Shown: piece by piece, positions 41,357 to 50,791 of the stretch
Layout of the letters: the number at the start of each line of letters is the position of its first letter
Numbering within the stretch: position 1 is the first letter of the stretch
Assembly: GCA_002170205.2 (NCBI GenBank)
Contig: NHFT02000003.1
Span: forward strand, 18,922-82,921
Reading direction: 5' to 3'
Origin: Candidatus Pelagibacter sp. TMED118
Lineage (GTDB): Bacteria; Pseudomonadota; Alphaproteobacteria; Pelagibacterales; Pelagibacteraceae
Length of the DNA stretch: 64,000 nt
Notes under the pieces: generated by a model
Databases searched by the model: none
Seen by the model: only the letters and a program-made list of their open reading frames with translations
Told to the model about the DNA's origin: nothing
Translations under genes and position numbers: made by a program

Positions 41357-42775
41357 ATGAAGTATTATCTTTTATTGATAGCTCTCTTTTTGAATAGCTG
41401 TGCTTCTAGAAAGGCAATAACTCCTGATGAAATTATCAATATTCCTATACCTTCAGATTGGGAGATAAATATATCTAATAATCTACAAAATGAAAATTGG
41501 TGGAATGAATTCAATGATCCAATCTTAGATAATTTCCTCAATGATTTTATTGAGAACAATATTAATATTGAAAAAGCAATGCTAAATACAAGAAAAGCAA
41601 AACAGGGAGCTGTTATTTCTAGGGGATCATTATTTCCAACTATTTCTGGAACAAGCTCTGGAAGTAAATCCGAACAAAATACTGCTGGATTTCCCCCTAT
41701 GTTTTCAACACTATTTGGTCAACCTTCTGAAGATATTTCAGTATTTACTCAAGAAAATTTTAATTTGTCCTTAGGCACACAATGGGAGATTGATATTTGG
41801 GGAAAATTAAGACAAGATCGACTTGCATCAAAACAGCAATATTTATCCACAAAATATTATGAAGATTTTTTAAGACTATCCTTAACTGCTGAAGCTACAA
41901 AACTTTATTTTTCGATAATCGAAGCTGACAAGATACTAATTCATAGCGCACAAAAACTAGCGAATGCTGAAACAATATTTTCACTTTACTCTCTACGTTA
42001 TAAAAAAGGAAGCATCTCATTTGAAGCGTATCAACAATCCGAAATTCTATTCAATGCTACAAAATCAGATTTTCAAAATAAACGGCTTGCAATAAATGCG
42101 CTCAAAAGACAAGCTCAGTTCTTAATTCTGAACTACCCAAATGAAGATTTTAAACATAAAGACAACTTTCCTTCTGCAATTCCAAATTTACCTTTGTTGA
42201 TTCCTGCAGATATTATCAAAAGAAGGCCAGATTTAGTGGCTCAACAATATAATTTATTAGCTTCAAAAGCCTTAGATAGAAAAGCCCTCCTTACATTACT
42301 TCCATCATTTAGTCTTACCGGATCATTTGGTAGTTCCTCTAATGATTTAAAAGACTTAGTTGACGAAGATTTCACTGTTTGGTCTAATGGCTTAAATATT
42401 TTTTTACCAATATTTAATGGAGGAAAACTTATAGCTAATAAGAAAATAGCTAGCACAAACAAAGAAATTGCAATGTTAGATTTTGTTGGTTCTCTTCTTA
42501 ATGCTTATAAAGAAGTAGAAAATGCTATCGAATCAGATAAAATTGCAAACGAGGCTCTTTTAATCGCTAATACAAATGTATCGTTGGCTACAAGTATATA
42601 TAATACTACTTTTGAAAAGTTTAGTAAAGGGGCTGCAAGCTTTGAAGATGCTATAAACGCTAACAATGCACTTAACAATAGCCTTGATTTCAAAGCAAGA
42701 GCAGAAAAAGTTCGCTTAGAACAAAGAATAAATTTAATTTTGGCCTTAGGCGGAGGGTTTAAATACAAAAAATGA
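41357..42775 (+). CDS. RND efflux outer-membrane lipoprotein, NodT/TolC family
   Basis: This 472-aa protein has a lipoprotein signal (MKYYLLLIALFLNS-Cys15) and the two-fold OEP repeat of TolC-like channels: WWNEFNDPILDNFLNDFIENN near the N-terminus, and PADIIKRRPDLVAQQYNLLA near residue 275, the classical PADLLRRRPDI-type motif. It would form the outer-membrane exit duct of the efflux complex encoded with the next two genes. It overlaps the adaptor gene by 4 bases. Confidence 0.92.
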   Translation: MKYYLLLIALFLNSCASRKAITPDEIINIPIPSDWEINISNNLQNENWWNEFNDPILDNFLNDFIENNINIEKAMLNTRKAKQGAVISRGSLFPTISGTSSGSKSEQNTAGFPPMFSTLFGQPSEDISVFTQENFNLSLGTQWEIDIWGKLRQDRLASKQQYLSTKYYEDFLRLSLTAEATKLYFSIIEADKILIHSAQKLANAETIFSLYSLRYKKGSISFEAYQQSEILFNATKSDFQNKRLAINALKRQAQFLILNYPNEDFKHKDNFPSAIPNLPLLIPADIIKRRPDLVAQQYNLLASKALDRKALLTLLPSFSLTGSFGSSSNDLKDLVDEDFTVWSNGLNIFLPIFNGGKLIANKKIASTNKEIAMLDFVGSLLNAYKEVENAIESDKIANEALLIANTNVSLATSIYNTTFEKFSKGAASFEDAINANNALNNSLDFKARAEKVRLEQRINLILALGGGFKYKK

Positions 42776-43914
42776 TTAATAAATTAAAACCGATTTTCAT
42801 TCTTTTTGGAGCTATTTCGGTATCTTATATTTTATGGCTTTTAGGTCAGGTTCAACCGGACCCAGTAGAAGATGTACCTCCTCCTGATGTTATTGTACAA
42901 ATTTTAACTCCAGAAAATTTTCAAGTAACAATAAACTCTACCGGAACAACAGAGCCTTTAACGCAAACTGTTTTGAATGCAGAGGTTGGAGGTGAAGTAG
43001 TTTACCGATCTAAGAAGTTTTCAGAAGGATCGTCAGTTCTTTCTGGTGAAATATTAGCTAAAATTGACGATACTGATTTACAGCTAAAATATAAGAATGC
43101 ACTTTTACAGCTCGCAAATGCAGAGGTTCAATATTCTTTGCAGGTTGTAGAGTCAGAAGTTGCAAAAGAAGCATGGGAAAAACTGGGAGAAGGTCAAGCT
43201 AGTGATTTAACTCTACAAAAACCTCAGCTAAAACAGGCCGAAGCGTTAATAGAGGTTGCAAAGGCTCAAGTAAATTCTGCCGAAAAAAAACTAAATAAAA
43301 CAGAAATTGTAGCTCCATATTCTGGAAGAATTCAAAGCGCGAATATCGATATTGGTACAACTATTATCCCAGGCCAGCCAATTGGAGCAATGTACACCTC
43401 TAGTGAAATTGAGGTCACACTATCTGTTAAGGATAATGATTTACAGTTTTTAAGCATTCCGATGGACGGCAGAAAATTAAACCCTTCCGAACAGGCAAAG
43501 GTTACAATTAGCAGCTTTTATAAGGGTCAAAATCAAGAATGGGAAGGAAAGCTTGAACGTGTTGACGGAGTCATTGACCCAGTTACAAGAATGATAAATT
43601 TAATCGCTGTCTTTAAAAACGATTTTATTGAAATTGATAAGCCAAATTTACCAATTGGTCTTTTTGTTGAAGCTCAAATTGATGGTGTCATTCTACAAAA
43701 TGTTTTTATAATTCCTATTAGTGCAATTTCAGAAAATAACGAGGTTTTTGTAATTAATAAGAATAATCAATTGCAAAGTAGAAGTATAAAAGTTTTAAAA
43801 AAATATAATAAATTTATAATTGCTAAAGATAATTTGAAAGCAGGCGAAAGACTTGTAACAACCAAGCTTTCTACAGCTTCTGACGGAATAACTGTAAACC
43901 CAATTTATCAATAA
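42772..43914 (+). CDS. RND efflux periplasmic adaptor (HlyD/MFP family)
   Basis: This 380-aa protein is anchored by an N-terminal helix (about 8-25). The lipoyl-like halves (LNAEVGGEVVYRSKKFSEGS, about 68-88, and NKTEIVAPYSGRI, about 176-188) flank a helical hairpin, followed by beta-barrel and membrane-proximal domains (RVDGVIDPVTRMINLIAVF). It bridges the inner-membrane pump and the TolC-like duct. The start overlaps the upstream gene by 4 bases, and its stop abuts the pump gene. Confidence 0.92.
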   Translation: MINKLKPIFILFGAISVSYILWLLGQVQPDPVEDVPPPDVIVQILTPENFQVTINSTGTTEPLTQTVLNAEVGGEVVYRSKKFSEGSSVLSGEILAKIDDTDLQLKYKNALLQLANAEVQYSLQVVESEVAKEAWEKLGEGQASDLTLQKPQLKQAEALIEVAKAQVNSAEKKLNKTEIVAPYSGRIQSANIDIGTTIIPGQPIGAMYTSSEIEVTLSVKDNDLQFLSIPMDGRKLNPSEQAKVTISSFYKGQNQEWEGKLERVDGVIDPVTRMINLIAVFKNDFIEIDKPNLPIGLFVEAQIDGVILQNVFIIPISAISENNEVFVINKNNQLQSRSIKVLKKYNKFIIAKDNLKAGERLVTTKLSTASDGITVNPIYQ

Positions 43915-46900
43915 TGCGTGGGATAGTTACTTGGTTTGTAAAGAATAGCGTTCCAGCTAATCTTTTCATGTTTTTTCTTATTGTCGGCGGATTTTTTATC
44001 TCTTATCCTTCAATAAAGGCTGAATTTTTTCCAGTGCCCGATGTTGCTATTGTAAATGTTACAGTTCCTTATCCAGGAGCCTCAGCTTCAGAAGTAGAAG
44101 CTTCTATATCATCAAAGATTGAAGATAGGCTCGAAGGTGTTTCTGGAATCAAAAAGTTACGATCCTATTCTCTGGAAGGTATTGGTATAGTAAGCGCTAA
44201 AGTTTTTGCAAGTGCTGATTTTGACAATACAGTTGATGAAATAAAAACAATAGTAAGTGGCATTACTACCTTTCCAGATAATAGCGAAAAACCAATAATT
44301 CAAGAACTAGAGGTTACTGAAAAAGTACTCGATGTTGTTGTCTATGGTGATGTTTCTGAAAACGTTCTTTTAAATGTAACAAAAGGTATCAATGAAGAAA
44401 TAAAAGGATTAAGCGAGGTCTCTTTTACAGAAATATATGGAAACAGAAGTAGGGAAATATCAATAGAGATTTCAGAAAATAGTCTTCAGAAGTATAATCT
44501 TACTTTTGATGAAATTTCTTACGCTATAAATATGGGATCTATTGATTTGCCAGGTGGAGTACTATCCAGTTCAAAAGGAGATTTACTAATTAGAACTGTG
44601 GGTCAATCATATAAAGCTGAAGAATTTGAAAATATTGTTATTAGGACCAATATAAATGGTAGCACATTACTTCTTAAAGATATTGCAACAATCAAAGATA
44701 CATTTCAAGAAGTGGATCAGTTCTATAAATGGGATGGTACAAAAGCAATGTTCATAAGTGCGAACCTTGTTGGAAATCAAGATGTATTGACTGCAGCGGA
44801 TCAATTAAGAAATTTTGTATTATTGAAAAAGGCTGAAATGCCTGAAAATATTAAGGTTGATTACTGGTATGATCAAGCGAGGTATCTAGAAGATAGAATA
44901 AATATTCTTTATAAAAATTTTGCAATTGGAATGGTTCTAGTTTTAATACTGTTGACTATGTTTTTACGCCCTTCAGTTGCTTTTTGGGTTGCAATGGGTA
45001 TTCCAATTTCTTTTGGTGGCGCACTTATTTTACTACCAATATTGGGTGTAACTATTAATGTATTATCTACTTTTATGTTTATTGTAGTTCTTGGTATTGT
45101 TGTAGACGACGCAATTATTGTTGGAGAAAATGTTTTTAGAAGAAGAATCAAACTTAGCGAAGATAATTTTACATCAACTATAAAAGGGACTATGGAAGTT
45201 ATGCTTCCGGTATTCTTTGGTATATTAACAACAATTGTTGTTTTTGCCCCGATGCTTGATTTAGCTGGTGATACTGGACCAATATGGAGAACCTTTCCTC
45301 TAACTGCAATTCCTATTCTTGTTTTTTCTTTAATTGAATCTACTACAATACTGCCTGCTCACTTAAATCATGCAGGTGAATGGTTTCAATATAGGTTCGT
45401 AGGATTTGGCAAAAAATTGAAGGCTGCTAGAAATTTTTGTTCAGAAAGATTGTACAAATTTGTTGATGATGTTTGGTTACCGCTAGTAGTAAAGTCTATT
45501 AAAAAGAGATATGAGACAGTTGCAGTTTTTGTTGGAATACTCTTAATCTCATTTTCTCTTCTAGCAGGTGGATGGGTGAAGTGGCAATTTTTCCCAGTGT
45601 TAGAAGCAGAAGAAGTTGCCATAGTTATTGATCTCCCGGAAGGTACTCCAATAGAAAAAACAGCGGAAGTTACTCAAATTATTGAAAAAGAAGCGTTGAA
45701 GCTTAAAAATGAATTAAATAATGATAGCGGTAAAGAAATTATTGCACATGTACTTACAACTGTTGGTGCACAATATTTCAGTTCACAGGAAGCAGAAAGT
45801 AGTCCAACAGGACCTGTAGTTCAATCTAGCACTACTCCTCACTTGGGAGAAATTGTAATTGTACTTACACCTGCTGATAATAGATGGGGTTTAACGGGAG
45901 CATATGATATTATAAATATATTAAGGGATAGAGTTGGTATTATTCCTGGCGTTGAAAGGCTTAATTTTAGTGCTAATATTTTTAGCGCTGGTAAGCCGAT
46001 ACATTTCCAATTTTCAGGAGATAATTTTGATGAATTGAATAGAATTGTAAATGATACAAAGGTTCTTCTAAGTACCTATGGAGGAATTTATGATTTAACA
46101 GATTCTGATAAAATAGGCAAAAGTGAATTACAAATTGAGCTCCTACCTGCCGCTGAAGCCTATGGCTTAACAACTGCTACAATTGCAAGACAAGTAAGGC
46201 AAGCATTCTACGGTGAAGAAGTGCAAAGAATTCAACGAGGGGATGATGATATAAAAGTAATGTTAAAGCTTACTAAAAAAGAAAGAGATAATGCAAGAAC
46301 ACTTGAAAATCTAAGAATAAGGACAAGCACAGGTATAAAAATTCCTCTTTATGCTGTTGCTAAAGTAAAAGAAATACCTGGAAAATCTGCTATCAAAAGA
46401 ATTGATGGTAAACGAGTAGTAGAAATTACCTCAGATGTAGATATAAGCAAAAATACCTCATCAATGATTTTATCTTCTATGCTTAATCCCGAAGGGAAAC
46501 CAATTGGAAAGCTTAAAAATATTATGGATAATGCAGATGAGATTAATTTTTCGCTTGCAGGAGAAGCTGCGGAACAAGCAGAACAACTTCAAGATATCTT
46601 TGTTAAGTTTGGAGTAGCAATATTTGCAATATTTGTTTTACTCGCTATTCCTCTTCAATCTTACTTCAAGCCTTTAATCATTCTCTCAGCAATTCCATTT
46701 GGAATGATGGGTGCAATTTTTGGTCACTTCATGCTATTTCAACCAATGTCAGTTTTATCATTGCTTGGAGTAGTTGCACTTTCCGGAGTTGTTGTAAATG
46801 ATAGCTTATTGCTTGTAGTATTTGTTAACAGAGCAAAAGAAAAGGGTGATTCAACTTTGAAGGCAGTTATTGATGCAGTACGATCAAGATTTCGTCCTGT

Positions 46901-47105
46901 AGTCTTGACATCTTTGACTACCTTTTTAGGAATTGCTCCACTTCTCTTCAATCAAACTACGCAAGTACTCTTCTTAAAACCAATGGCAATTTCACTAGGA
47001 ATAGGAATTTTATTTGCTACTACGGTTATTCTTCTACTGGTTCCAGTATCTTATGTAATAATTGATGATTTTATTAATTTAATTTCTAGAAAAAAAACTA
47101 CTTAA
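43914..47105 (+). CDS. RND family efflux permease (AcrB/MexF type)
   Basis: This 1063-aa inner-membrane pump has twelve predicted helices and two large periplasmic loops. The proton-relay Asp pair is Asp398-Asp399 in GIVVDDAIIVGEN of helix 4. PYPGASASEVE near residue 42 and FPLTAIPILVFSLIESTTILPAH are family-typical. The Asp pair places it in the drug or lipid-exporting HAE group rather than with heavy-metal pumps. No TetR-type regulator is adjacent. The substrate is unknown; the adjacent SRPBCC and DUF2878 genes hint at a lipid-like substrate (inference). It ends in a TTAA stop shared with the convergent LON-domain gene. Confidence 0.93.
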   Translation: MRGIVTWFVKNSVPANLFMFFLIVGGFFISYPSIKAEFFPVPDVAIVNVTVPYPGASASEVEASISSKIEDRLEGVSGIKKLRSYSLEGIGIVSAKVFASADFDNTVDEIKTIVSGITTFPDNSEKPIIQELEVTEKVLDVVVYGDVSENVLLNVTKGINEEIKGLSEVSFTEIYGNRSREISIEISENSLQKYNLTFDEISYAINMGSIDLPGGVLSSSKGDLLIRTVGQSYKAEEFENIVIRTNINGSTLLLKDIATIKDTFQEVDQFYKWDGTKAMFISANLVGNQDVLTAADQLRNFVLLKKAEMPENIKVDYWYDQARYLEDRINILYKNFAIGMVLVLILLTMFLRPSVAFWVAMGIPISFGGALILLPILGVTINVLSTFMFIVVLGIVVDDAIIVGENVFRRRIKLSEDNFTSTIKGTMEVMLPVFFGILTTIVVFAPMLDLAGDTGPIWRTFPLTAIPILVFSLIESTTILPAHLNHAGEWFQYRFVGFGKKLKAARNFCSERLYKFVDDVWLPLVVKSIKKRYETVAVFVGILLISFSLLAGGWVKWQFFPVLEAEEVAIVIDLPEGTPIEKTAEVTQIIEKEALKLKNELNNDSGKEIIAHVLTTVGAQYFSSQEAESSPTGPVVQSSTTPHLGEIVIVLTPADNRWGLTGAYDIINILRDRVGIIPGVERLNFSANIFSAGKPIHFQFSGDNFDELNRIVNDTKVLLSTYGGIYDLTDSDKIGKSELQIELLPAAEAYGLTTATIARQVRQAFYGEEVQRIQRGDDDIKVMLKLTKKERDNARTLENLRIRTSTGIKIPLYAVAKVKEIPGKSAIKRIDGKRVVEITSDVDISKNTSSMILSSMLNPEGKPIGKLKNIMDNADEINFSLAGEAAEQAEQLQDIFVKFGVAIFAIFVLLAIPLQSYFKPLIILSAIPFGMMGAIFGHFMLFQPMSVLSLLGVVALSGVVVNDSLLLVVFVNRAKEKGDSTLKAVIDAVRSRFRPVVLTSLTTFLGIAPLLFNQTTQVLFLKPMAISLGIGILFATTVILLLVPVSYVIIDDFINLISRKKTT

Positions 47106-47734
47106 GCTTCAAATTGGGAATAGTTATTGTATCCAGACTGAATGGGATCTTCGTAATCAATTTTTACTATAGCTTTTTTAAGAATTCTCTTTAGAATAAC
47201 TAATCTGTCTTTTTCAGACTGACTTTTAAGTAGTAATTTTTTAGCACGTTTATCTATATCAAGCATTGATGAAATTTCAAAAGCTGCCTTTGGTACATTA
47301 ATTTGAGCAATTTTAGAAGAGGCACCTAATTTCATTAAGACTTCATAAAGAAAAACATTTGTCTCCTGAAGCAAAACTTCATCAACTGAATCGTCTATAT
47401 CCTGCCAAGTTTTAACATATGCTTGCTTATAGTCTTTTGAGAAATTATAACTCTTAACAATGAATCTTTCTACCCCAGTAACAACAATATCATATTCACC
47501 TGTATTTCCTTCTGCGCCTACTACTTGGGTTATTTCCGCTGTGCAGCCAATAGATAAAGTATCGTTATTTTTTGAGTTTATAATACCAAATTTTTGGTTG
47601 TGTTTTAGGCAATACTCTACCATTTTTTTATATTTGGATTCAAAGATATGTAGTGGAAGCTTTTCGCCTGGAAGTAAAACAAGTGGTAAAGAAAAAATTG
47701 GGATTTTATCGTTCATTCTATTATCAAAATACAT
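47102..47734 (-). CDS. LON N-terminal (substrate-binding) domain protein
   Basis: This 210-aa protein has PIFSLPLVLLPGEKLPLHIFESKYKKMVE at the N-terminus, the signature of the LON N-domain (PUA-like) found in the N-terminus of Lon protease, and INSKNNDTLSIGCTAEI after it. It has no ATPase or protease domain, matching the stand-alone 'LON peptidase substrate-binding' proteins widespread in bacteria, whose role is unclear. The C-terminal half is helical and basic. It converges with the efflux pump gene, sharing TTAA as both stop codons. Confidence 0.85.
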   Translation of the reverse strand: MYFDNRMNDKIPIFSLPLVLLPGEKLPLHIFESKYKKMVEYCLKHNQKFGIINSKNNDTLSIGCTAEITQVVGAEGNTGEYDIVVTGVERFIVKSYNFSKDYKQAYVKTWQDIDDSVDEVLLQETNVFLYEVLMKLGASSKIAQINVPKAAFEISSMLDIDKRAKKLLLKSQSEKDRLVILKRILKKAIVKIDYEDPIQSGYNNYSQFEA

Positions 47735-47780
47735 ATTGTTTTATTAATTTTCACTATCAATTTTTAAATTTAGGAGAAAT

Positions 47781-48077
47781 ATGAAAAAAGATATACTCGA
47801 TCACGTTGCTATTTGCACTGATGATATTACTAAATCTGTTGTTTGGTACACTGAAAATTTTAAATGTGGTATACTCTATCAAGACGATTCATGGGCAATG
47901 CTAGAATTTGATAATGTAAAATTAGCGCTTGTTCTTCCTGAGCAGCACCCATTTCATTTTGCAATACTAAAGGATAATGTTGAGGAATATGGAAAACCTG
48001 TTACACATAGAGATGGATCTGTTTCAGTTTATATTAAAGATAGATCAGGTAATAATATTGAAATACTGAGGTACTAA
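47781..48077 (+). CDS. small VOC/glyoxalase-fold protein
   Basis: This 98-aa protein has a vicinal-oxygen-chelate fold, with LDHVAICTDDITKSVVWYTENF at the start and VYIKDRSGNNIEILRY at the end (metal-site Glu in NNIEI, His in LDHVA). It is shorter than most single-module family members (about 120-130), with reduced central strands. ATTTAGGAGAAAT before the ATG includes a good ribosome site. It is followed two bases later by the DUF1295 gene. The substrate is unknown. Confidence 0.82.
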   Translation: MKKDILDHVAICTDDITKSVVWYTENFKCGILYQDDSWAMLEFDNVKLALVLPEQHPFHFAILKDNVEEYGKPVTHRDGSVSVYIKDRSGNNIEILRY

Positions 48078-48079
48078 CT

Positions 48080-48943
48080 ATGAAAAGAATATTAATTTTT
48101 AATTCGATTACAATATTACTAATTATAATGATATCATTTATTTCATCGCCAGGCGATCAAACTCTTTCCGATCAGTATTTGATTACAGGTTTTTTAGCTG
48201 TTATAAGCTTCATGACTATTTTATGGTTAGTAAGTCTAATTGTAAAAGATGCCAGTATAGTAGATATTTTTTGGGGTCCTGCTTTTATTGTTCTAAGCTC
48301 ATCCTTGCTTGTAGCGATGAATCAAGTATACTCTGAGCGATCATTATTTATTTTATTTTTGGTATCAGTGTGGGCTATAAGATTAGCCTCTCACATTGGA
48401 TTTAGAAATATTGGTCATGGTGAAGATTTTAGATATATAGAGTGGAGAGAAGAAGGTGGAAAGAACTATTGGTGGTTTAGCTTTTTCAGGGTGTTCTTAC
48501 TTCAGGGAACACTATGTACATTAGTTGGTCTTTCTATATACTTTGGCTACTTGAATAATACTCCTTTATCATTTATTGAAAGTATGATGTGTTCATCTAT
48601 TTTCTTCATTGGATTAGCATGGGAATCAATAAGTGATTTACAACTTAAAGCATTTAGAAAAAATCCTAATAATAAAGGGAAAATCTGTAAAACTGGTTTA
48701 TGGAAATATTCTAGGCATCCTAATTATTTTGGAGATTTATTAGTTTGGATTAGTATCTTTACTTTTAGTGTTTCTAGTCAAAATATTTATTTAATTACGG
48801 GTTCTTTTCTAAGTCCATTGATTATGGGTGCAATTTTTTATTATATTACCGGTCCTATAATGGATCATGCAATGATCCAAAGTAGGCCAGATTATAAAAA
48901 ATATATGGAAAACAGTAATTCACTGCTTCCAAAATTCAAATAA
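48080..48943 (+). CDS. DUF1295 / steroid 5-alpha-reductase-like membrane protein
   Basis: This 287-aa protein has about seven membrane helices. DASIVDIFWGPAFIV (about 59-73), WAIRLASHIGFRNIGHGEDFRY and the C-terminal KTGLWKYSRHPNYFGDLLVW followed by GPIMDHAMIQSRPDYKKY are the DUF1295 signature. The Arg-His-Pro-Asn-Tyr-Phe-Gly motif is shared with steroid reductases and isoprenylcysteine methyltransferases and binds NADPH or S-adenosylmethionine. Family members act on lipids. It is followed 12 bases later by the cupredoxin gene. Confidence 0.85.
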   Translation: MKRILIFNSITILLIIMISFISSPGDQTLSDQYLITGFLAVISFMTILWLVSLIVKDASIVDIFWGPAFIVLSSSLLVAMNQVYSERSLFILFLVSVWAIRLASHIGFRNIGHGEDFRYIEWREEGGKNYWWFSFFRVFLLQGTLCTLVGLSIYFGYLNNTPLSFIESMMCSSIFFIGLAWESISDLQLKAFRKNPNNKGKICKTGLWKYSRHPNYFGDLLVWISIFTFSVSSQNIYLITGSFLSPLIMGAIFYYITGPIMDHAMIQSRPDYKKYMENSNSLLPKFK

Positions 48944-48955
48944 AAGAGGGGAAAT

Positions 48956-49399
48956 ATGTACAACAAACTATTACTTATACTATCGATATTCATTTTTATG
49001 GCATGTGGCGGAGGCAGTTCGCAAGAAGCACAAGTTGTAAACATTGGTTCTCTTGGTGCTGAAATGAAATACGATGTAGAAGAATTCACTGTAAAAGCAG
49101 GTACTAAAGTCAAAATTGTTCTTAAAAATAATACACCTTTAGACTACATGGGAGAAATGCAACACAATATTGTTATCTTTAAAGACGAATCAGCTGCTCA
49201 ACAAATTGTTCAACTTGCAGAAGGAAATGGTGGAGATCCTTATCCAGATGGAAGAATCTTAGCTTATTCTAAGCTTATTGATAAACAAGGAGAAACAACA
49301 TTAGAGTTTGAAGCTCCAAAAAAGCCAGGTAAATATTTGTATGTTTGTACATATATTGCTCATGCAGGTTCTATGCGTGGCTACATGATTGTTGAATAG
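48956..49399 (+). CDS. azurin-like cupredoxin lipoprotein
   Basis: This 147-aa lipoprotein (lipobox FMA-Cys17, then GGGSSQ) carries a type-1 copper domain. The ligands are His70 (EMQHNIV), Cys131 (YVCTYIAH), His136 and Met140 (HAGSMRG). The Cys-4-His-3-Met spacing is exactly that of azurin and auracyanin. It would carry single electrons in the periplasm. GAGGGGAAAT before the ATG contains a good ribosome site. It lies upstream of the FTR1 iron permease gene; a role as electron acceptor in iron oxidation coupled to uptake, or in respiration, is inference from position. Confidence 0.92.
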   Translation: MYNKLLLILSIFIFMACGGGSSQEAQVVNIGSLGAEMKYDVEEFTVKAGTKVKIVLKNNTPLDYMGEMQHNIVIFKDESAAQQIVQLAEGNGGDPYPDGRILAYSKLIDKQGETTLEFEAPKKPGKYLYVCTYIAHAGSMRGYMIVE

Positions 49400-49422
49400 T
49401 TTTTGCAAAGAATACACTACCT

Positions 49423-49453
49423 TTGATGATTTAAAATTTTTTAATTATATTAA
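49423..49453 (+). promoter_or_regulatory. candidate FTR1 promoter
   Basis: TTTG (49422-49425) is followed after 20 bases by TATATTAA (49446-49453), again near the -33/-7 pattern. It gives a leader of roughly 30 bases containing GAGA-CAAAA-TCTC (49466-49478, a 4-bp hairpin) just before the AAAAGGGG ribosome site of the gene at 49492. It would allow the permease to be expressed separately from the cupredoxin gene. Confidence 0.3.
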
Positions 49454-49491
49454 CAACCTATAAATGAGACAAAATCTCAAAAGGGGTAAAT

Positions 49492-50358
49492 ATGAGTGAA
49501 TTTTTGATTATGTTTAGAGAAGTGTTGGAAGGAGTTTTAGTGGTTGGAATTCTTTATACATTCATTGTAAAAACTGGAAAGCTACATCTTAAGAAAAGTA
49601 TTACTAATGGTATAATTGCTTCTTTTATTGCTACAGGAATTTTTGCAGTAGTATTTCAAGTAGCCTATGGTGGGTTTGAAGGAAAACAAGCTGCTTTATT
49701 TGAAGGAACCACAATGCTCATTGCAGCTTTTCTACTTTCGACAATGATCATCTGGATGGGTAGAAATAAAAATGTTGCGGCTAGTCTTGAAAAAGAAGCT
49801 TCAGATATTATTAATCAAGATAAAAATGTTTCATTAGGTCTTTTTGCCTTAACATTTTTTGCGATATTTAGAGAAGGGGTTGAAGTTGTACTTTTTATGT
49901 ATGCTATATTGATTCAATCTGACGGTCTTTCAATTGGTGGGTCTTTATTAGGATCAATTGTGGCATTAATGATTGGATATTCGATATTTATTCAAGGTAA
50001 GAAGGTTCCATTAAAAAAATTCTTTAACGTTACATCTATTCTGTTAATTTTTGTTTGTGCTGGCCTTGTAGCTTACGGGGTGCATGAATTTGAGGAGGCA
50101 TTTTATACCAAAGATGAAATGAAAAAAATGGAGATATGGAATATTAATGATAACGGTCCTGTTTTTGGATTTAATATTGATGATGATGGAAATCCAAAAC
50201 CATTGTTTAGCGATAAAGGAGCTGTGGGTCAACTTTTTAAAGGATTTTTTGGATATAACGGTAATCCAACATCCACTGAAATTTTGAGTTGGCTGTTTAC
50301 TCTTATATTAGTATCGTTTATGTGGAGAAAAGCTGGTCAGCCTGTAAAAGTAGATTAA
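49492..50358 (+). CDS. FTR1 family iron permease
   Basis: This 288-aa membrane permease has about seven helices. The two REXXE iron-binding motifs are Arg9-Glu10...Glu13 (FREVLEGVL) and Arg127-Glu128...Glu131 (FREGVEVVL), the defining feature of the FTR1/EfeU family of high-affinity ferric iron transporters. A loop between the last helices (about 200-260) contains Asp/Asn-rich NINDDGN. In yeast, FTR1 partners with a multicopper ferroxidase. Here a single-copper cupredoxin is encoded 92 bases upstream. An NTF2-like protein is encoded downstream. Confidence 0.92.
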   Translation: MSEFLIMFREVLEGVLVVGILYTFIVKTGKLHLKKSITNGIIASFIATGIFAVVFQVAYGGFEGKQAALFEGTTMLIAAFLLSTMIIWMGRNKNVAASLEKEASDIINQDKNVSLGLFALTFFAIFREGVEVVLFMYAILIQSDGLSIGGSLLGSIVALMIGYSIFIQGKKVPLKKFFNVTSILLIFVCAGLVAYGVHEFEEAFYTKDEMKKMEIWNINDNGPVFGFNIDDDGNPKPLFSDKGAVGQLFKGFFGYNGNPTSTEILSWLFTLILVSFMWRKAGQPVKVD

Positions 50359-50387
50359 TTTTCAAAAATAAATAAAGGAAAAATATA

Positions 50388-50756
50388 ATGAACGATCAAA
50401 CACAAATTGAAAATGTGGTTCAACTTTATATTGATAGCATGGATGAGTCTAATCCAGATAAAGTAAGACAAGCATTTCATAGTAGCTCAAAGGTTGTTGG
50501 CTATCTTCACGGAGAGTTTATGGAGATGTCAGTGAACGATTTTGCTGGTTTTGTAGAATCTCAACAGCCTTCACCAATTGAAAAGGGTGAAAATGTGGTT
50601 TATGAAATCCTTTCATGTGATATAGAAGGTGCAACAGCAGCAATAAAAGTTAGGGATAAATATTTAGGTATAACTTTTGTAGATACTTTGTCTTTTATAA
50701 AGGTTGATAACGAATGGAAGATTTATAATAAATTATTTCACGTTGAGAGTGAATGA
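50388..50756 (+). CDS. NTF2-like (putative lumazine-binding) protein
   Basis: This 122-aa protein has the NTF2 cone fold: helical MNDQTQIENVVQLYIDSM, then FHSSSKVVGYLHGEFMEM, then the beta sheet ending FIKVDNEWKIYNKLFH. This matches the 'Lumazine_bd_2' subgroup of SnoaL-like proteins, which have diverse ligands. A ribosome site AAAGGAAAA precedes the ATG. It is the last gene of the cupredoxin-FTR1 stretch, 29 bases after the permease. It has no signal peptide, so it is cytosolic. The function is unknown. Confidence 0.78.
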   Translation: MNDQTQIENVVQLYIDSMDESNPDKVRQAFHSSSKVVGYLHGEFMEMSVNDFAGFVESQQPSPIEKGENVVYEILSCDIEGATAAIKVRDKYLGITFVDTLSFIKVDNEWKIYNKLFHVESE

Positions 50757-50791
50757 AAATAAATAGAATTATTTTTTTTGATTAATATACT

